Shown one piece after another: positions 1 to 8,564 of a stretch of 61,910 nucleotides of DNA. Numbering within the stretch: the stretch's first letter is position 1; each line of letters opens with the position of its first letter. The stretch lies in NCBI GenBank assembly GCA_018267825.1, contig JAFDXR010000002.1:1-61910 (forward strand), written 5' to 3'. This DNA is from Bacteroidota bacterium. Its GTDB lineage: Bacteria > Bacteroidota > Bacteroidia > B-17B0 > Aurantibacillaceae. Under the pieces are notes generated by a model. It ran no database searches and had not been told where the DNA came from. It worked only from the letters and a program-made list of their open reading frames with translations. A program made the translations under genes and the position numbers.

Positions 1-80
1 ATCGTTACTTTCAGGAGATAAACACCACTGACCGCATTCTCCATATTTAAGCTGAGAGATGTTGTTCCGTACTCAACAAA
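1..80 (-). pseudogene. In-frame continuation of a T9SS sorting domain beyond a TAG stop
   Basis: Reading on from the TAG at 81-83 in the same minus-strand frame gives FVEYGTTSLSLNMENAVSGV followed by YLLKVT up to the window edge. This is the expected second half of a T9SS type A sorting domain (hydrophobic strand, then a G-[VI]-Y-[FL] turn and a hydrophobic-Lys strand). The upstream ORF stops abruptly after VYSRT, halfway through that domain. The gene therefore runs off the window and carries a nonsense codon, a readthrough codon or a base error (CAG to TAG would be one change). The homology is seen directly; the cause is not known. Confidence 0.75.
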
Positions 81-3000
81 CTAGGTTCTGCTGTATACCG
101 TGTGGTCGGTATAGTCGATCAGTTCAATATCAACATTACCCCTCGATTTGGCATATAAATCACAGGTTACAAAATCGTTTGTAGGGTTCGGGTGTAAATT
201 GGTAATACCTTCTGTAACTTTCGATAAATCCAGGGGGGCAATGTTCGTATAGGTAAACTTCTTATCGAAATCAACCTGTTTCAGACGGTAGTACGATACA
301 CCACCCAATGGTGCTTTATCCAGGAACTGGTACGAGGTTTTATTGGTTGTATTTCCCTGGCCTTTTTTCGTTCCTATTACTTCCCAGTTATACGAATCAG
401 CTGAACGCTGCACTTCAAAATAATCATTGTTCACCTCCGTTTCAGTAATCCAGTTTACTTCAGCCTGTTCATTGGAATTCAGGGCCACATTAAATGAAAG
501 CAAACCAATTGGTAAGGTTACGATGGCACAGTTGGTTGTGGCTGTAGCTCCTCCGGCCTGATTAAGTGTAATCTGTTGAACCACATTGGCATAGTTTGTT
601 ACGAGTACAGCGTAAACCTCTCCAACCAACGCGTTAGCAATATTCATTTGTTCAATATTGGATGACGAATAGCTACAGTCAAGTGGTGTTGGATATGACG
701 AGCAGGCAGCCTGTGCCGCCGATAAGTTGGCGTAAGGTCCCCACAGGGCAAAATCCACATCGGAGTTTGCACTGAGATCAATGGCCATCGTGCCGGGGGT
801 TGCGATTTGTAAATAGAACCATGTCGGGTTTGGTTGTGTTGATAAACAACCATAGTTAGGTCCGCCGGCAGCATATCCACCGCCGGATTGTGCCTGGAAA
901 ACAATTGGCGTACCAGAACAGAATGGACTCATTTGGGCACATGTTATGTTTGACGGGGGCGGAGGTGTCGGATAAATACATAAGTCGAATGATGTTGTTT
1001 GTCCCGAGGTGCTGGTGTATGAATAAATCCTGATATAATAGGTATGACCTATAATCAATCCGGTGAGAGAGCTGCTATTCGGGTCGCTACAGAGCAATTC
1101 AGTGCCCAACGCACCACAGGTTCCCCAATATACAGCATGGTAAAGGTCTGTGGTTGATCCGGCCACGTTTAGCAGAGAAATACTCATGTTGGAAGCTGTA
1201 GCGGTGAACTTGAACCATACGTCGTCGTCGGCAGTACCGCCACAGGCACCGATACTGGCAGTAGAGGTTGTGGCACCACAAATGGTACCAGGTGTGGTGA
1301 CAGAGCAGGTTGCTGCTGAGTTGACAGTTGCTGTGGTGGCCGAACATGGTTCATCGTTTGAAGGAGCCGGACACGGTGCTGAAATACAAACACTGAATGT
1401 ACTGGTTTGTCCGCTGGTGCTGGTATACGTAAAAACACGTATGTAATATGTGGCGCCCACTGTCAATCCGGTCAATGTATTGGATTCAGGGTCGCTACAA
1501 AGGATGGCTGTTCCCAGTGAGCTGCAGGTGCCGCTGTATACCATGAAATACATATCACTTGTTGAACCGGTGATATTATTGAGCGAGATATATTGAGTGG
1601 CATTATTGGCTACAAACTTAAACCAAACATCATCGTCGGCTGTACCTGAGCAGGAGCCAAGAGTTTGTCCGGACGCAGTCGCGCCACAAACACTACCTGC
1701 TGTTTGGAGTGTGCAGCTAGCCATAGAGTTGGGAGTCACCACTGTTGCGTTGCAGGCGTTGTCGTTAGCTGGTGCAGCACATGGCGATGTCACACAGACA
1801 CTAAAAGTAGATGTTTGTCCACCTGTGCTGGTATAGGTATAAACCCTTATATAATAGGTGTTTCCGACGGTGAGACCTGACACAGTATTGGATTCAGGGT
1901 CGCTGCACAGGATTTCTGTACCAAGCGAGCTACAGGTTCCTCCATATACAATGAAGTACATATCAGAAGTAGACCCTGTGATATTGTTAAGGCTGATGGA
2001 TTGTGTTGAGTTCGTTGCGACAAACTTGTACCATATATCGTCATCAGCCGTTCCGAAACAGGTTCCCAAGGCCTGGCCTGAAGCAGTAGCCCCGCAAACA
2101 CTTCCGGCAGTTTGCGACGTACAGGCCGTAGAGCTGTTCACTGTAAGTAGTGTCGCACTGCAGGCATTGTCATTGGTAGGAGCAGTGCATGGCGACGTCA
2201 CACAGACACTAAAAGTAGATGTTTGTCCACCTGTGCTGGTATATGTATAAACCCTTATATAATAGGTGTTTCCGACGGTTAGGCCTGACACAGTGTTGGA
2301 TTCAGGGTCGCTGCACAGGATTTCTGTACCAAGCGAGCTACAGGTTCCTCCATATACAATGAAGTACATGTCAGAAGTAGAACCTGTGATATTGTTAAGG
2401 CTGATGGATTGTGTTGAGTTCGTTGCGACAAACTTGTACCATACATCGTCGTCAGCCGTACCGAAGCATGTTCCCAGGGCCTGACCTGAGGCCGTGGCCC
2501 CACAAATACTTCCGGCGGTTTGCGACGTACAGACCGAAGTACTATTTACTGTAAGCAGCGTCGCGTTGCAGGCATTATCGTTAGCCGGTGCAGCACAAGG
2601 CGTTGAGACACATACACTAAAGGTCGTATTCTGGCCGCTGGTGCTGGTATAGGTGAAAACCCGTATATAATAGGTGTTGCCAACTGTTAGCCCTGTTACT
2701 GTATTCGATTCGGGATCACTACAAAGGATAGCTGTTCCAAGCGAGCTGCAGGTGCCGCTGTATACCATGAAGTACATGTCGGTAGTAGAACCGTTGAGGT
2801 TATTTAAACTGATATTTTGAGACGTATTGGTAGCTACGAATTTGTACCATACATCATCATCGGCGGTACCGGAACAAGAACCGAGACCTTGCCCCGAAGC
2901 GGTGGCCCCGCATATAGTCCCTGCTGTTTGTGTGGTACAAACCGAAGAGCTGTTTACAGTTAATGCTGTGGCATTACAGGCATCGTCGTTGGCAGGGGTT

Positions 3001-4382
3001 GAACATGGAGGTGTGACACAGACACTAAAGGTAGATGTTTGTCCACTGGTACTTGTATAGGTATAAACACGTATATAGTAGGTTGTTCCCACTGTAAGGC
3101 CGCTAACTGTACCGGAATTAGGATCGCTGCAGAGCAGGGCAGCGCCCAGTGAGCCGCAGGCTCCCGAGTGTACGGAAAAATACATATCGGTAACAGAGCC
3201 CGCTACGTTGTTCAATGAAATAATTTGTGTGGAGTTAGTAGCTGTAAATTTGAACCACACATCATCATCGGCTGTGCCGCCGCAGGCTCCTAACGCCAGC
3301 CCGGAGGCCGTAGCGCCTAATACAGTCCCACCGGTTTGAAGTGTACAATTAGCATAGGTTGAATTTACGGTTACCGAGGATGCCGAACACGCATTGTCAT
3401 TAGAAGGAGGACAATTGGTTGCAGTGATAATGACATCATCGTAACCTGTTACACAACCGGTCGCTGTTTCGGTAAGGGTCCAGCGAAGTGTAACAGGTTG
3501 GTTTACGATAAGGCCGGTTACGGTCGAACTGTTTAACGTAGGCGTTGTGATTGTTACTCCACAATTGTTTACGCAAGTCCAGTAACCCGAATAACCTGCT
3601 ACCGAGTTACCAGCCAATGTAGCAGTTGTTACGCAGCCTGTAGGGGCTTGGTCAGCACCTGCATTGGCTGTAGCCGCTCCGCTATAGCTTAGAACGATCT
3701 GTCCATTAGCACCATCGCCACCACTTTTATCGTTATTAACACTGGTTTGTCCGCCGCCGCCGCCGCCGCCAGGTACTGTGCCGTTACTGCCGGCAGATCC
3801 TGACCCTCCCGCACCACCGGCGGCGCCGCCAGTTGCACCACCGCTTCCTGCAGTTGTTGCACCTCCATTACCTCCAACAGCAGTTGTACCAGCTGACCCG
3901 CCACCACCACCTGCTGTAGAACCCGAAGAGCCAGTTCCTCCGGAACCACCCGCATGTATAGTAGTACCCACACTTCCTGCAGAAGAACCTGTGCCACCTG
4001 CACCACTTGTTGAATTCACAGTCGCTCCAGCCCCGCCAACTCCGCCGCTCGCAATAACACCAAAGAATGTTGTGTTTCCGCCAGTGCTTCCTGTGCCCGT
4101 ACTGCTACCGCTACCGCCTGTACCAACAGTATAATTAATGGTTACACCAGCTGAAACTGCAATAACAGATTGAGAAAATGCACCTCCGGCACCGCCGCCG
4201 CCGCCAGCAGGTTTCCCGGTTGCGGCACCACCGCCACCACCGCCACCCCAGCATTGCACTGTAATGGATGTAACTCCACAGGGTACTACAAAGGAACCTG
4301 ATGAACTAAGTGTTGTTGTTGTTACCTGCCCCAGAAAGGCAGCAGGGATTAAAAATGATAGTATAGATAATATTTTCTTCAT
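81..4382 (-). CDS. Giant secreted T9SS cargo with six tandem domains
   Basis: Begins with a signal peptide (residues 1-19, MKKILSILSFLIPAAFLGQ). A glycine-rich stretch (about 45-230) and an Ig-like segment (about 235-320) follow. Then come six tandem ~135-residue domains, each opening with P-x-N-D-[ND]-x-C and containing GTADDDVW(F/Y)KF and TYYIRV(Y/F)TYTSTSGQ. Their layout resembles jelly-roll or PPC-like adhesin modules. A further Cys-containing domain near 1150-1290 (CLSTQPNPTWF, DFALWGPY) also occurs in the secreted protein at 5809. A linker and a truncated T9SS type A sorting domain close the ORF (HPNPTNDF motif). It is probably exported and anchored at the cell surface. No catalytic site was recognised. 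The ORF ends at a TAG inside the sorting domain, so as it stands the product may not be sorted. The 4420 gene lies 37 bp upstream on the same strand. Confidence 0.85.
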   Translation of the reverse strand: MKKILSILSFLIPAAFLGQVTTTTLSSSGSFVVPCGVTSITVQCWGGGGGGGAATGKPAGGGGGAGGAFSQSVIAVSAGVTINYTVGTGGSGSSTGTGSTGGNTTFFGVIASGGVGGAGATVNSTSGAGGTGSSAGSVGTTIHAGGSGGTGSSGSTAGGGGGSAGTTAVGGNGGATTAGSGGATGGAAGGAGGSGSAGSNGTVPGGGGGGGQTSVNNDKSGGDGANGQIVLSYSGAATANAGADQAPTGCVTTATLAGNSVAGYSGYWTCVNNCGVTITTPTLNSSTVTGLIVNQPVTLRWTLTETATGCVTGYDDVIITATNCPPSNDNACSASSVTVNSTYANCTLQTGGTVLGATASGLALGACGGTADDDVWFKFTATNSTQIISLNNVAGSVTDMYFSVHSGACGSLGAALLCSDPNSGTVSGLTVGTTYYIRVYTYTSTSGQTSTFSVCVTPPCSTPANDDACNATALTVNSSSVCTTQTAGTICGATASGQGLGSCSGTADDDVWYKFVATNTSQNISLNNLNGSTTDMYFMVYSGTCSSLGTAILCSDPESNTVTGLTVGNTYYIRVFTYTSTSGQNTTFSVCVSTPCAAPANDNACNATLLTVNSTSVCTSQTAGSICGATASGQALGTCFGTADDDVWYKFVATNSTQSISLNNITGSTSDMYFIVYGGTCSSLGTEILCSDPESNTVSGLTVGNTYYIRVYTYTSTGGQTSTFSVCVTSPCTAPTNDNACSATLLTVNSSTACTSQTAGSVCGATASGQALGTCFGTADDDIWYKFVATNSTQSISLNNITGSTSDMYFIVYGGTCSSLGTEILCSDPESNTVSGLTVGNTYYIRVYTYTSTGGQTSTFSVCVTSPCAAPANDNACNATVVTPNSMASCTLQTAGSVCGATASGQTLGSCSGTADDDVWFKFVANNATQYISLNNITGSTSDMYFMVYSGTCSSLGTAILCSDPESNTLTGLTVGATYYIRVFTYTSTSGQTSTFSVCISAPCPAPSNDEPCSATTATVNSAATCSVTTPGTICGATTSTASIGACGGTADDDVWFKFTATASNMSISLLNVAGSTTDLYHAVYWGTCGALGTELLCSDPNSSSLTGLIIGHTYYIRIYSYTSTSGQTTSFDLCIYPTPPPPSNITCAQMSPFCSGTPIVFQAQSGGGYAAGGPNYGCLSTQPNPTWFYLQIATPGTMAIDLSANSDVDFALWGPYANLSAAQAACSSYPTPLDCSYSSSNIEQMNIANALVGEVYAVLVTNYANVVQQITLNQAGGATATTNCAIVTLPIGLLSFNVALNSNEQAEVNWITETEVNNDYFEVQRSADSYNWEVIGTKKGQGNTTNKTSYQFLDKAPLGGVSYYRLKQVDFDKKFTYTNIAPLDLSKVTEGITNLHPNPTNDFVTCDLYAKSRGNVDIELIDYTDHTVYSRT
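1786..2485. repeat. Nearly identical 405-bp tandem domain copies
   Basis: Two neighbouring domain copies inside the giant secreted gene are almost identical at the DNA level, about 1786-2080 against 2191-2485 (period 405 bp, 135 codons). The other four copies are clearly diverged. This points to recent duplication or gene conversion, and the stretch is a likely site of copy-number change or assembly error. Confidence 0.8.
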
Positions 4383-4419
4383 TATTTGGAGGGAAGGAGG
4401 TTTTTAAAAAATCTACGGT

Positions 4420-4749
4420 CTAGTTGTAGCTGACAATGAATTTTCTGGACAGGCCATATTTTTCAATGACTTCGAATAACTCGCGCTCATCAATGAGTTG
4501 ATTATGGACAATTGTGATTCGGTGGGCTGTTTCATCGATGCTGATCGAGACGATTTTTTCTTTCCAGGCAATCAGTTCATCTTTCAGGGCTCCCGCTGTA
4601 TTCAGCGATTTATCGGAGAAATCCAGAACAAGGGTTTTGTAGTTTTTCTGGACAGCATCCATTTTCGGAGCGGTAACTTCGGTTTTTGTTTGCGAAATCA
4701 TGCAAAACGTAGTAAGCATGAACAGCGATAAAAAAAGAAATTGTTTCAT
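4420..4749 (-). CDS. Small secreted protein of unknown function
   Basis: 109 residues with an N-terminal signal peptide (1-19, ending CMISQ). The mature part alternates predicted strands and helices: LVLDFSD, helix to about 70, IVSISID, ITIVHN, a helix containing ERELFEVIEKYG, then FIVSYN. That order fits a ferredoxin-like (HMA-type) fold, but the CxxC metal site of HMA proteins is absent. I do not recognise the family. It lies 37 bp upstream of the giant T9SS gene on the same strand and may be cotranscribed with it. The fold is inference. Confidence 0.7.
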   Translation of the reverse strand: MKQFLFLSLFMLTTFCMISQTKTEVTAPKMDAVQKNYKTLVLDFSDKSLNTAGALKDELIAWKEKIVSISIDETAHRITIVHNQLIDERELFEVIEKYGLSRKFIVSYN

Positions 4750-5310
4750 TTGTGTTTAGGTGTTTTATTGTATTAATCGTTCAGTTTTTACTTACTCCAT
4801 ACTAGTTACGCAGATATGAAACAAGAGGGCTGCACACACAATGTGGGGCACAATAATTTCACCTTCATAATTGGAAATGGGGGCTCTATCAAATTTACTA
4901 AAAATGGCATTGAAAGTCAATGACTTACTTGAGTTTGTTTAGGGAACACCCTTGGAAAACAGCCGGTTTTTTGTGTAAAAAACTTATCCATTAGATGCTT
5001 ATATTACTTTTAATACGGATCAAAGTCTATTTTTCATCGATTAAAAAGTAAACACGTGTTAGTAAAATATTTGTGAGAATCATGTTATCATTGAGTAAAA
5101 TAAAAGTAACATTTAGGCATTCATTTATAGCATTCACTCAATGCATATGCGAAAGATGTTGCTATAAGTGAGATTTTTTTAAATTTAATTGTTTGAAAAT
5201 CAGTAATTTAAAAATTATGTTAATTAAAAAACGCTGATTTTAAGCTATACTGAAGCAAACTTCAGATTTTTGATATAAAATACTATATTGCTTCTAGCTA
5301 ATTACTTGAT
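4750..5310. other. AT-rich gene-free intergenic region
   Basis: 561 bp of AT-rich DNA between two divergent genes, with no credible ORF. It must hold the start signals of both. One small hairpin is visible: CTGAAG at 5251-5256, loop CAAA, CTTCAG at 5261-5266, followed by ATTTTT, about 45 bp before the ATG at 5311. It could be a weak attenuator or may mean nothing. I saw no other structure. Confidence 0.6.
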
Positions 5311-5799
5311 ATGAAAAAATATTTACTTGTTTTTTTGATCTGTTTTCTTTCAAAATACAACTACGCTCAAAGCCTTGTATATAATCCATCCATTCTCAAA
5401 CATTATTCAGCATCATATCTTGATTCGCTCAGGCAAAGTGATTTTGGTAAATTTTCCTATCTGGTTATTCAATACACCGCTTCTTTTAAAATGGATACTG
5501 CCGGACATGCACCGGGAACCTTCGATGCAAGCTATATTGCTAATTTTAATATAGGTGACTATGAACATAATCGCCTCTACAATGATAGATTTATCAGGGA
5601 TTATGATAAATACGGTTTTAAATTGACCCTGATGTCTATCAGAGAAATGAATGATCTGGTGAATTTCTTTATCCGCAATCCGGCATTAATTGATTATGTC
5701 GATTCAAAGCCTCCTGTACTTGTTAATACCGGAAATCCACAGGCAGATCAAGTGATATTCAGAAAAAAAAATGAAGTCTGGCACAGGTTTAATTTATAA
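5311..5799 (+). CDS. Secreted protein of unknown function
   Basis: 162 residues with a signal peptide (MKKYLLVFLICFLSKYNYAQ, 1-20). The mature region has no cysteines and no recognisable motif; it contains the aromatic segments YNPSILKHYSASYLDSLRQ and FKLTLMSIREMNDLVNFF. I do not recognise a family. Only 9 bp separate its stop from the T9SS protein at 5809, so the two are probably cotranscribed and may work together at the cell surface. The start is the first ATG and is supported by the signal peptide. Confidence 0.75.
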   Translation: MKKYLLVFLICFLSKYNYAQSLVYNPSILKHYSASYLDSLRQSDFGKFSYLVIQYTASFKMDTAGHAPGTFDASYIANFNIGDYEHNRLYNDRFIRDYDKYGFKLTLMSIREMNDLVNFFIRNPALIDYVDSKPPVLVNTGNPQADQVIFRKKNEVWHRFNL

Positions 5800-5808
5800 G
5801 CGCTATTT

Positions 5809-7680
5809 ATGAGAAAACTTTTTTTAGCTGTATTCATATCGATTGTAGGTTTCGCCTTGGCTCAATGCCCCGACAATAATACATACTGGCTCGATCTGAC
5901 ACCCACCGGCGTTGGAAATACACAGTCATCCTATTGTACATCTTTTGGTGAGTATAATACCGTATCGGTTTGTAATGGAGCCACATATTCTATATCTACC
6001 TGCAATTCGGGAAGTATAGGCAACATGGCCCTTACAATTTATAATAACACAAGCGGTGCATTTATAGCCTTCCAGAACAGTAACAACTGCTCCAATCAGC
6101 AGGAGACCATGACATATACAGCAACATTTACCGGTGTTATCCGAATTCTTTGTGACCGTGGCGCTGGTACAGCATGTAATGGTGACAATGGAAACTGTAT
6201 AGAGATGGATGTGACGCAATTAACAGCCGGAACATCTTCTTCTGCTCCAATCTGCCCTACAATTTCAGCACCCGCCAATTCAGGAACAGTAAGCTGTTTT
6301 TCAAAGATTACTTTCAGCTGGACTCCCGGAAGTGTTTCTGGTTGTGGAGGTGGAACACCAACATCTTATAGCTTGTCTTATGGCACAAACACCGGTGGAA
6401 CCAATATCCTGAATAACGTTAACATAGGTAACGTTACAACATATACTGTTGGGCCGTTAGCAGCCAGTACAACCTATTACTGGAAAATTGTAGGGGTCAA
6501 TGCGTCCGGTGCTTCCACAGGTTGTTCCACATATTCGTTTTTTACGCCATCGGCTTGTACCTCGCAGGATTGTAATTCTGGAATCACTATTTGTAATAGT
6601 AACACCGTTCCCGGTAATGCTTCTGGTTATGGGACGCAGGAGTTAACATCTACGAACCACGGATGTTTATCAGGTAATGAACATCAATCGTCGTGGTATG
6701 CATTCTCACCGGCGACCAGTGGAAATCTCGGGCTGACAATCACACCGGGTGGATCTATTGACTACGATTGGGCTATATGGGGACCTTATGCCAGTGGTTC
6801 TACGCTCGGTGGATTGTGTCCTCCGGCCGGCGCGCCTATACGATGTTCATACGCATCTGGAGGAACTACCAATTCGGCCACAGGATCTTATAATACAGGT
6901 ATGGGAAATTCTTCCTGGGAAAGCGGCCCTGTATACGATGCTCCAACTACTGTAAATACGGACGGTACTTCACCCGATGCAAGCCTGAACGGCTGGACTC
7001 GTGGCATTGCTGCCACAGCTGGCCAGGTCTACATTATGGTGATCGATAATTTTACATCTGACGGGACACCTTATGTACTCAATTGGAATCTGGCCGGCGG
7101 TGCTACGCTCAACTGTACCACGCTTGGCTTTCAGCTGATCGCTTTCAGTGGTTATAACCATGAGCATATCAACACGCTCGACTGGACAACCATCAGCGAA
7201 GATGCAAGCGAATATTTTTCGGTAGAGCGTTCTGCCGACGGAAAAGATTTCAGCTCTATAGGGAAGGTGGCCGGAGCGGGTAGCAGTGTCACGAAAAAAT
7301 ACTATTCGTTCGACGACAAAGCCCCACAGGAAGGAATTAATTATTACAGGCTGGCCCAACCAAATAAAAAAGGGGGAATGACATACAGCAATGCAATAAG
7401 CCTGCAGAATGATGGTGATGTAAAAGTGTCTGTTTATCCGAATCCCAATGACGGGGCGAAAATCCACCTGACTCTCCGAACTTCTGTGTCGGGGCAGGTT
7501 AGCGTCGACATTAAAGATATTTATGGCAACCAGCTTGCCGGCAACCAATATGATGTGCATGCAAATGAGGAATTCAATACAGAAATTATTAATGAGCCGA
7601 AATTCGACCGGGGCATTTATTTTCTTGAAATCATAGACACAGACGGGAAAAGGGTGATTAAAAAAATTATTGTAGAATAA
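5809..7680 (+). CDS. Secreted T9SS cargo with Fn3-like domain
   Basis: 623 residues. Signal peptide 1-18 (ending GFALAQ). The N-terminal Cys-rich region (about 20-145) includes a DRGAGTACNGDNGNC segment. A fibronectin-III-like domain (about 150-245) has the TTYYWKIVGVNASG strand typical of Fn3. A Cys-bounded domain (about 250-440, NHGCLSGNEHQSSWY and DYDWAIWGPY) matches the last domain of the giant protein at 81-4382. A linker (FSVERSADGKDF) leads to an intact type A sorting domain (VYPNPNDG, then GIYFLEI and a Lys-rich end). It is probably exported through the T9SS and attached to the surface. No enzymatic site was seen. It is followed by a strong terminator. Confidence 0.88.
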   Translation: MRKLFLAVFISIVGFALAQCPDNNTYWLDLTPTGVGNTQSSYCTSFGEYNTVSVCNGATYSISTCNSGSIGNMALTIYNNTSGAFIAFQNSNNCSNQQETMTYTATFTGVIRILCDRGAGTACNGDNGNCIEMDVTQLTAGTSSSAPICPTISAPANSGTVSCFSKITFSWTPGSVSGCGGGTPTSYSLSYGTNTGGTNILNNVNIGNVTTYTVGPLAASTTYYWKIVGVNASGASTGCSTYSFFTPSACTSQDCNSGITICNSNTVPGNASGYGTQELTSTNHGCLSGNEHQSSWYAFSPATSGNLGLTITPGGSIDYDWAIWGPYASGSTLGGLCPPAGAPIRCSYASGGTTNSATGSYNTGMGNSSWESGPVYDAPTTVNTDGTSPDASLNGWTRGIAATAGQVYIMVIDNFTSDGTPYVLNWNLAGGATLNCTTLGFQLIAFSGYNHEHINTLDWTTISEDASEYFSVERSADGKDFSSIGKVAGAGSSVTKKYYSFDDKAPQEGINYYRLAQPNKKGGMTYSNAISLQNDGDVKVSVYPNPNDGAKIHLTLRTSVSGQVSVDIKDIYGNQLAGNQYDVHANEEFNTEIINEPKFDRGIYFLEIIDTDGKRVIKKIIVE

Positions 7681-7695
7681 TTACCTGCCATGAGT

Positions 7696-7731
7696 AAAGT
7701 GCTGTATTCGCAGGAATACAGCACTTTTTTT
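7696..7731 (+). terminator. Rho-independent terminator
   Basis: A perfect 11-bp stem, GTGCTGTATTC (7699-7709) with GAATACAGCAC (7714-7724), has a GCAG loop and seven T residues after it. The AAA before the stem extends the pairing. It lies 15 bp after the stop of the secreted protein gene ending at 7680. Confidence 0.92.
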
Positions 7732-7811
7732 GTTTAACGGGCTGTATATATACAATATTTGACTTCCGGCAACGTTGATGCCTGATCGGGCATCACTTCT
7801 TTAAAACAGGA

Positions 7812-7837
7812 TTGTCACCTTTTTTTTAGTATGTTTG
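7812..7837 (+). promoter_or_regulatory. Putative Bacteroidota sigma-A promoter
   Basis: TATGTTTG at 7830-7837 matches the Bacteroidota -7 consensus TAnnTTTG. TTG at 7812-7814 could be the -33 element, but the 15-nt spacing is short. A T-tract (7821-7827) separates the two. It would give a leader of only a few bases before the ATG at 7848. Confidence 0.4.
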
Positions 7838-7847
7838 CCCTATAATT

Positions 7848-8564
7848 ATGAAATTATCCATCGTTATTCCTGCCTACAATGAAGGGCGAACCATACACCT
7901 GATTCTCGACAAGGTAAAAGACGTGTCTTTACCCGGCGGGATTGAGAAAGAAATTATTATTGTAAATGACTGCTCGAAAGATGATACGGAAGAAGCCATT
8001 CTGAGATACCAGTCTCAAAACCCGGGCTTCAATATTCAATACCGCAAACACGAAGTAAATAAAGGTAAGGGTGCAGCACTCCACACAGGTATTAAAGAAG
8101 CCAGCGGCGATTATATTATCATACAGGATGCCGATCTGGAATACGATCCCGACGAATACAATATTCTGCTGAAGCCTATCCTTAACGGGATGGCTGATGT
8201 GGTATACGGAAGCCGTTTTATGGGCGGGAATCCGCATCGCATTTTATTTTTCTGGCATTCGCTGGGGAATAAATTCCTGACATTCCTGAGTAACATGTTT
8301 ACCAACCTGAATCTGACGGATATGGAAACCTGCTATAAATTATTCAGGGCAGATATTATTAAAGGCATTACATTGCGTGAAAACCGTTTTGGTTTTGAAC
8401 CCGAGGTTACAGCAAAAATATCACGGATCGAAAAAATCCGTATCTATGAAGTCGGCATTTCTTACTATGGCCGTACCTATGAAGAAGGTAAGAAAATCGG
8501 CTGGAAAGATGGTTTCCGCGCTATCTTCTGTATTCTGAAATACGGCTTGTTCAAGGCCAATTAA
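7848..8564 (+). CDS. GT2 glycosyltransferase, dolichyl-phosphate mannosyltransferase type
   Basis: 238 residues, the usual length for single-domain DPM1-like GT-A enzymes. The N-terminal nucleotide-binding strand is [10 protein letters not shown] (4-13). [12 protein letters not shown] follows, then the acceptor-metal motif [11 protein letters not shown] (about 90-100; the DAD residues bind the metal and sugar nucleotide). [10 protein letters not shown] and [10 protein letters not shown] are family-typical. It probably moves a sugar from a nucleotide donor to a polyprenyl phosphate on the cytoplasmic face of the membrane, supplying a lipid-linked donor to GT-C enzymes such as the convergent neighbour. 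Its stop codon overlaps that of the 8561 gene in a shared TTAA. The donor sugar cannot be read from sequence. Confidence 0.88.
   Translation: MKLSIVIPAYNEGRTIHLILDKVKDVSLPGGIEKEIIIVNDCSKDDTEEAILRYQSQNPGFNIQYRKHEVNKGKGAALHTGIKEASGDYIIIQDADLEYDPDEYNILLKPILNGMADVVYGSRFMGGNPHRILFFWHSLGNKFLTFLSNMFTNLNLTDMETCYKLFRADIIKGITLRENRFGFEPEVTAKISRIEKIRIYEVGISYYGRTYEEGKKIGWKDGFRAIFCILKYGLFKAN

Noticed and set aside
3689..4134. Overlapping ORFs rich in Pro/Ala or Val/Gln opposite and within the giant gene's glycine-rich region
   Set aside because: Shadows of GGN-rich codons; the glycine-rich frame has the signal peptide and continues for 1433 codons.
6970..7560. 196-codon minus-strand ORF inside the 5809 gene
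   Set aside because: The plus-strand frame encodes an intact T9SS sorting domain there; the antisense frame is a shadow.
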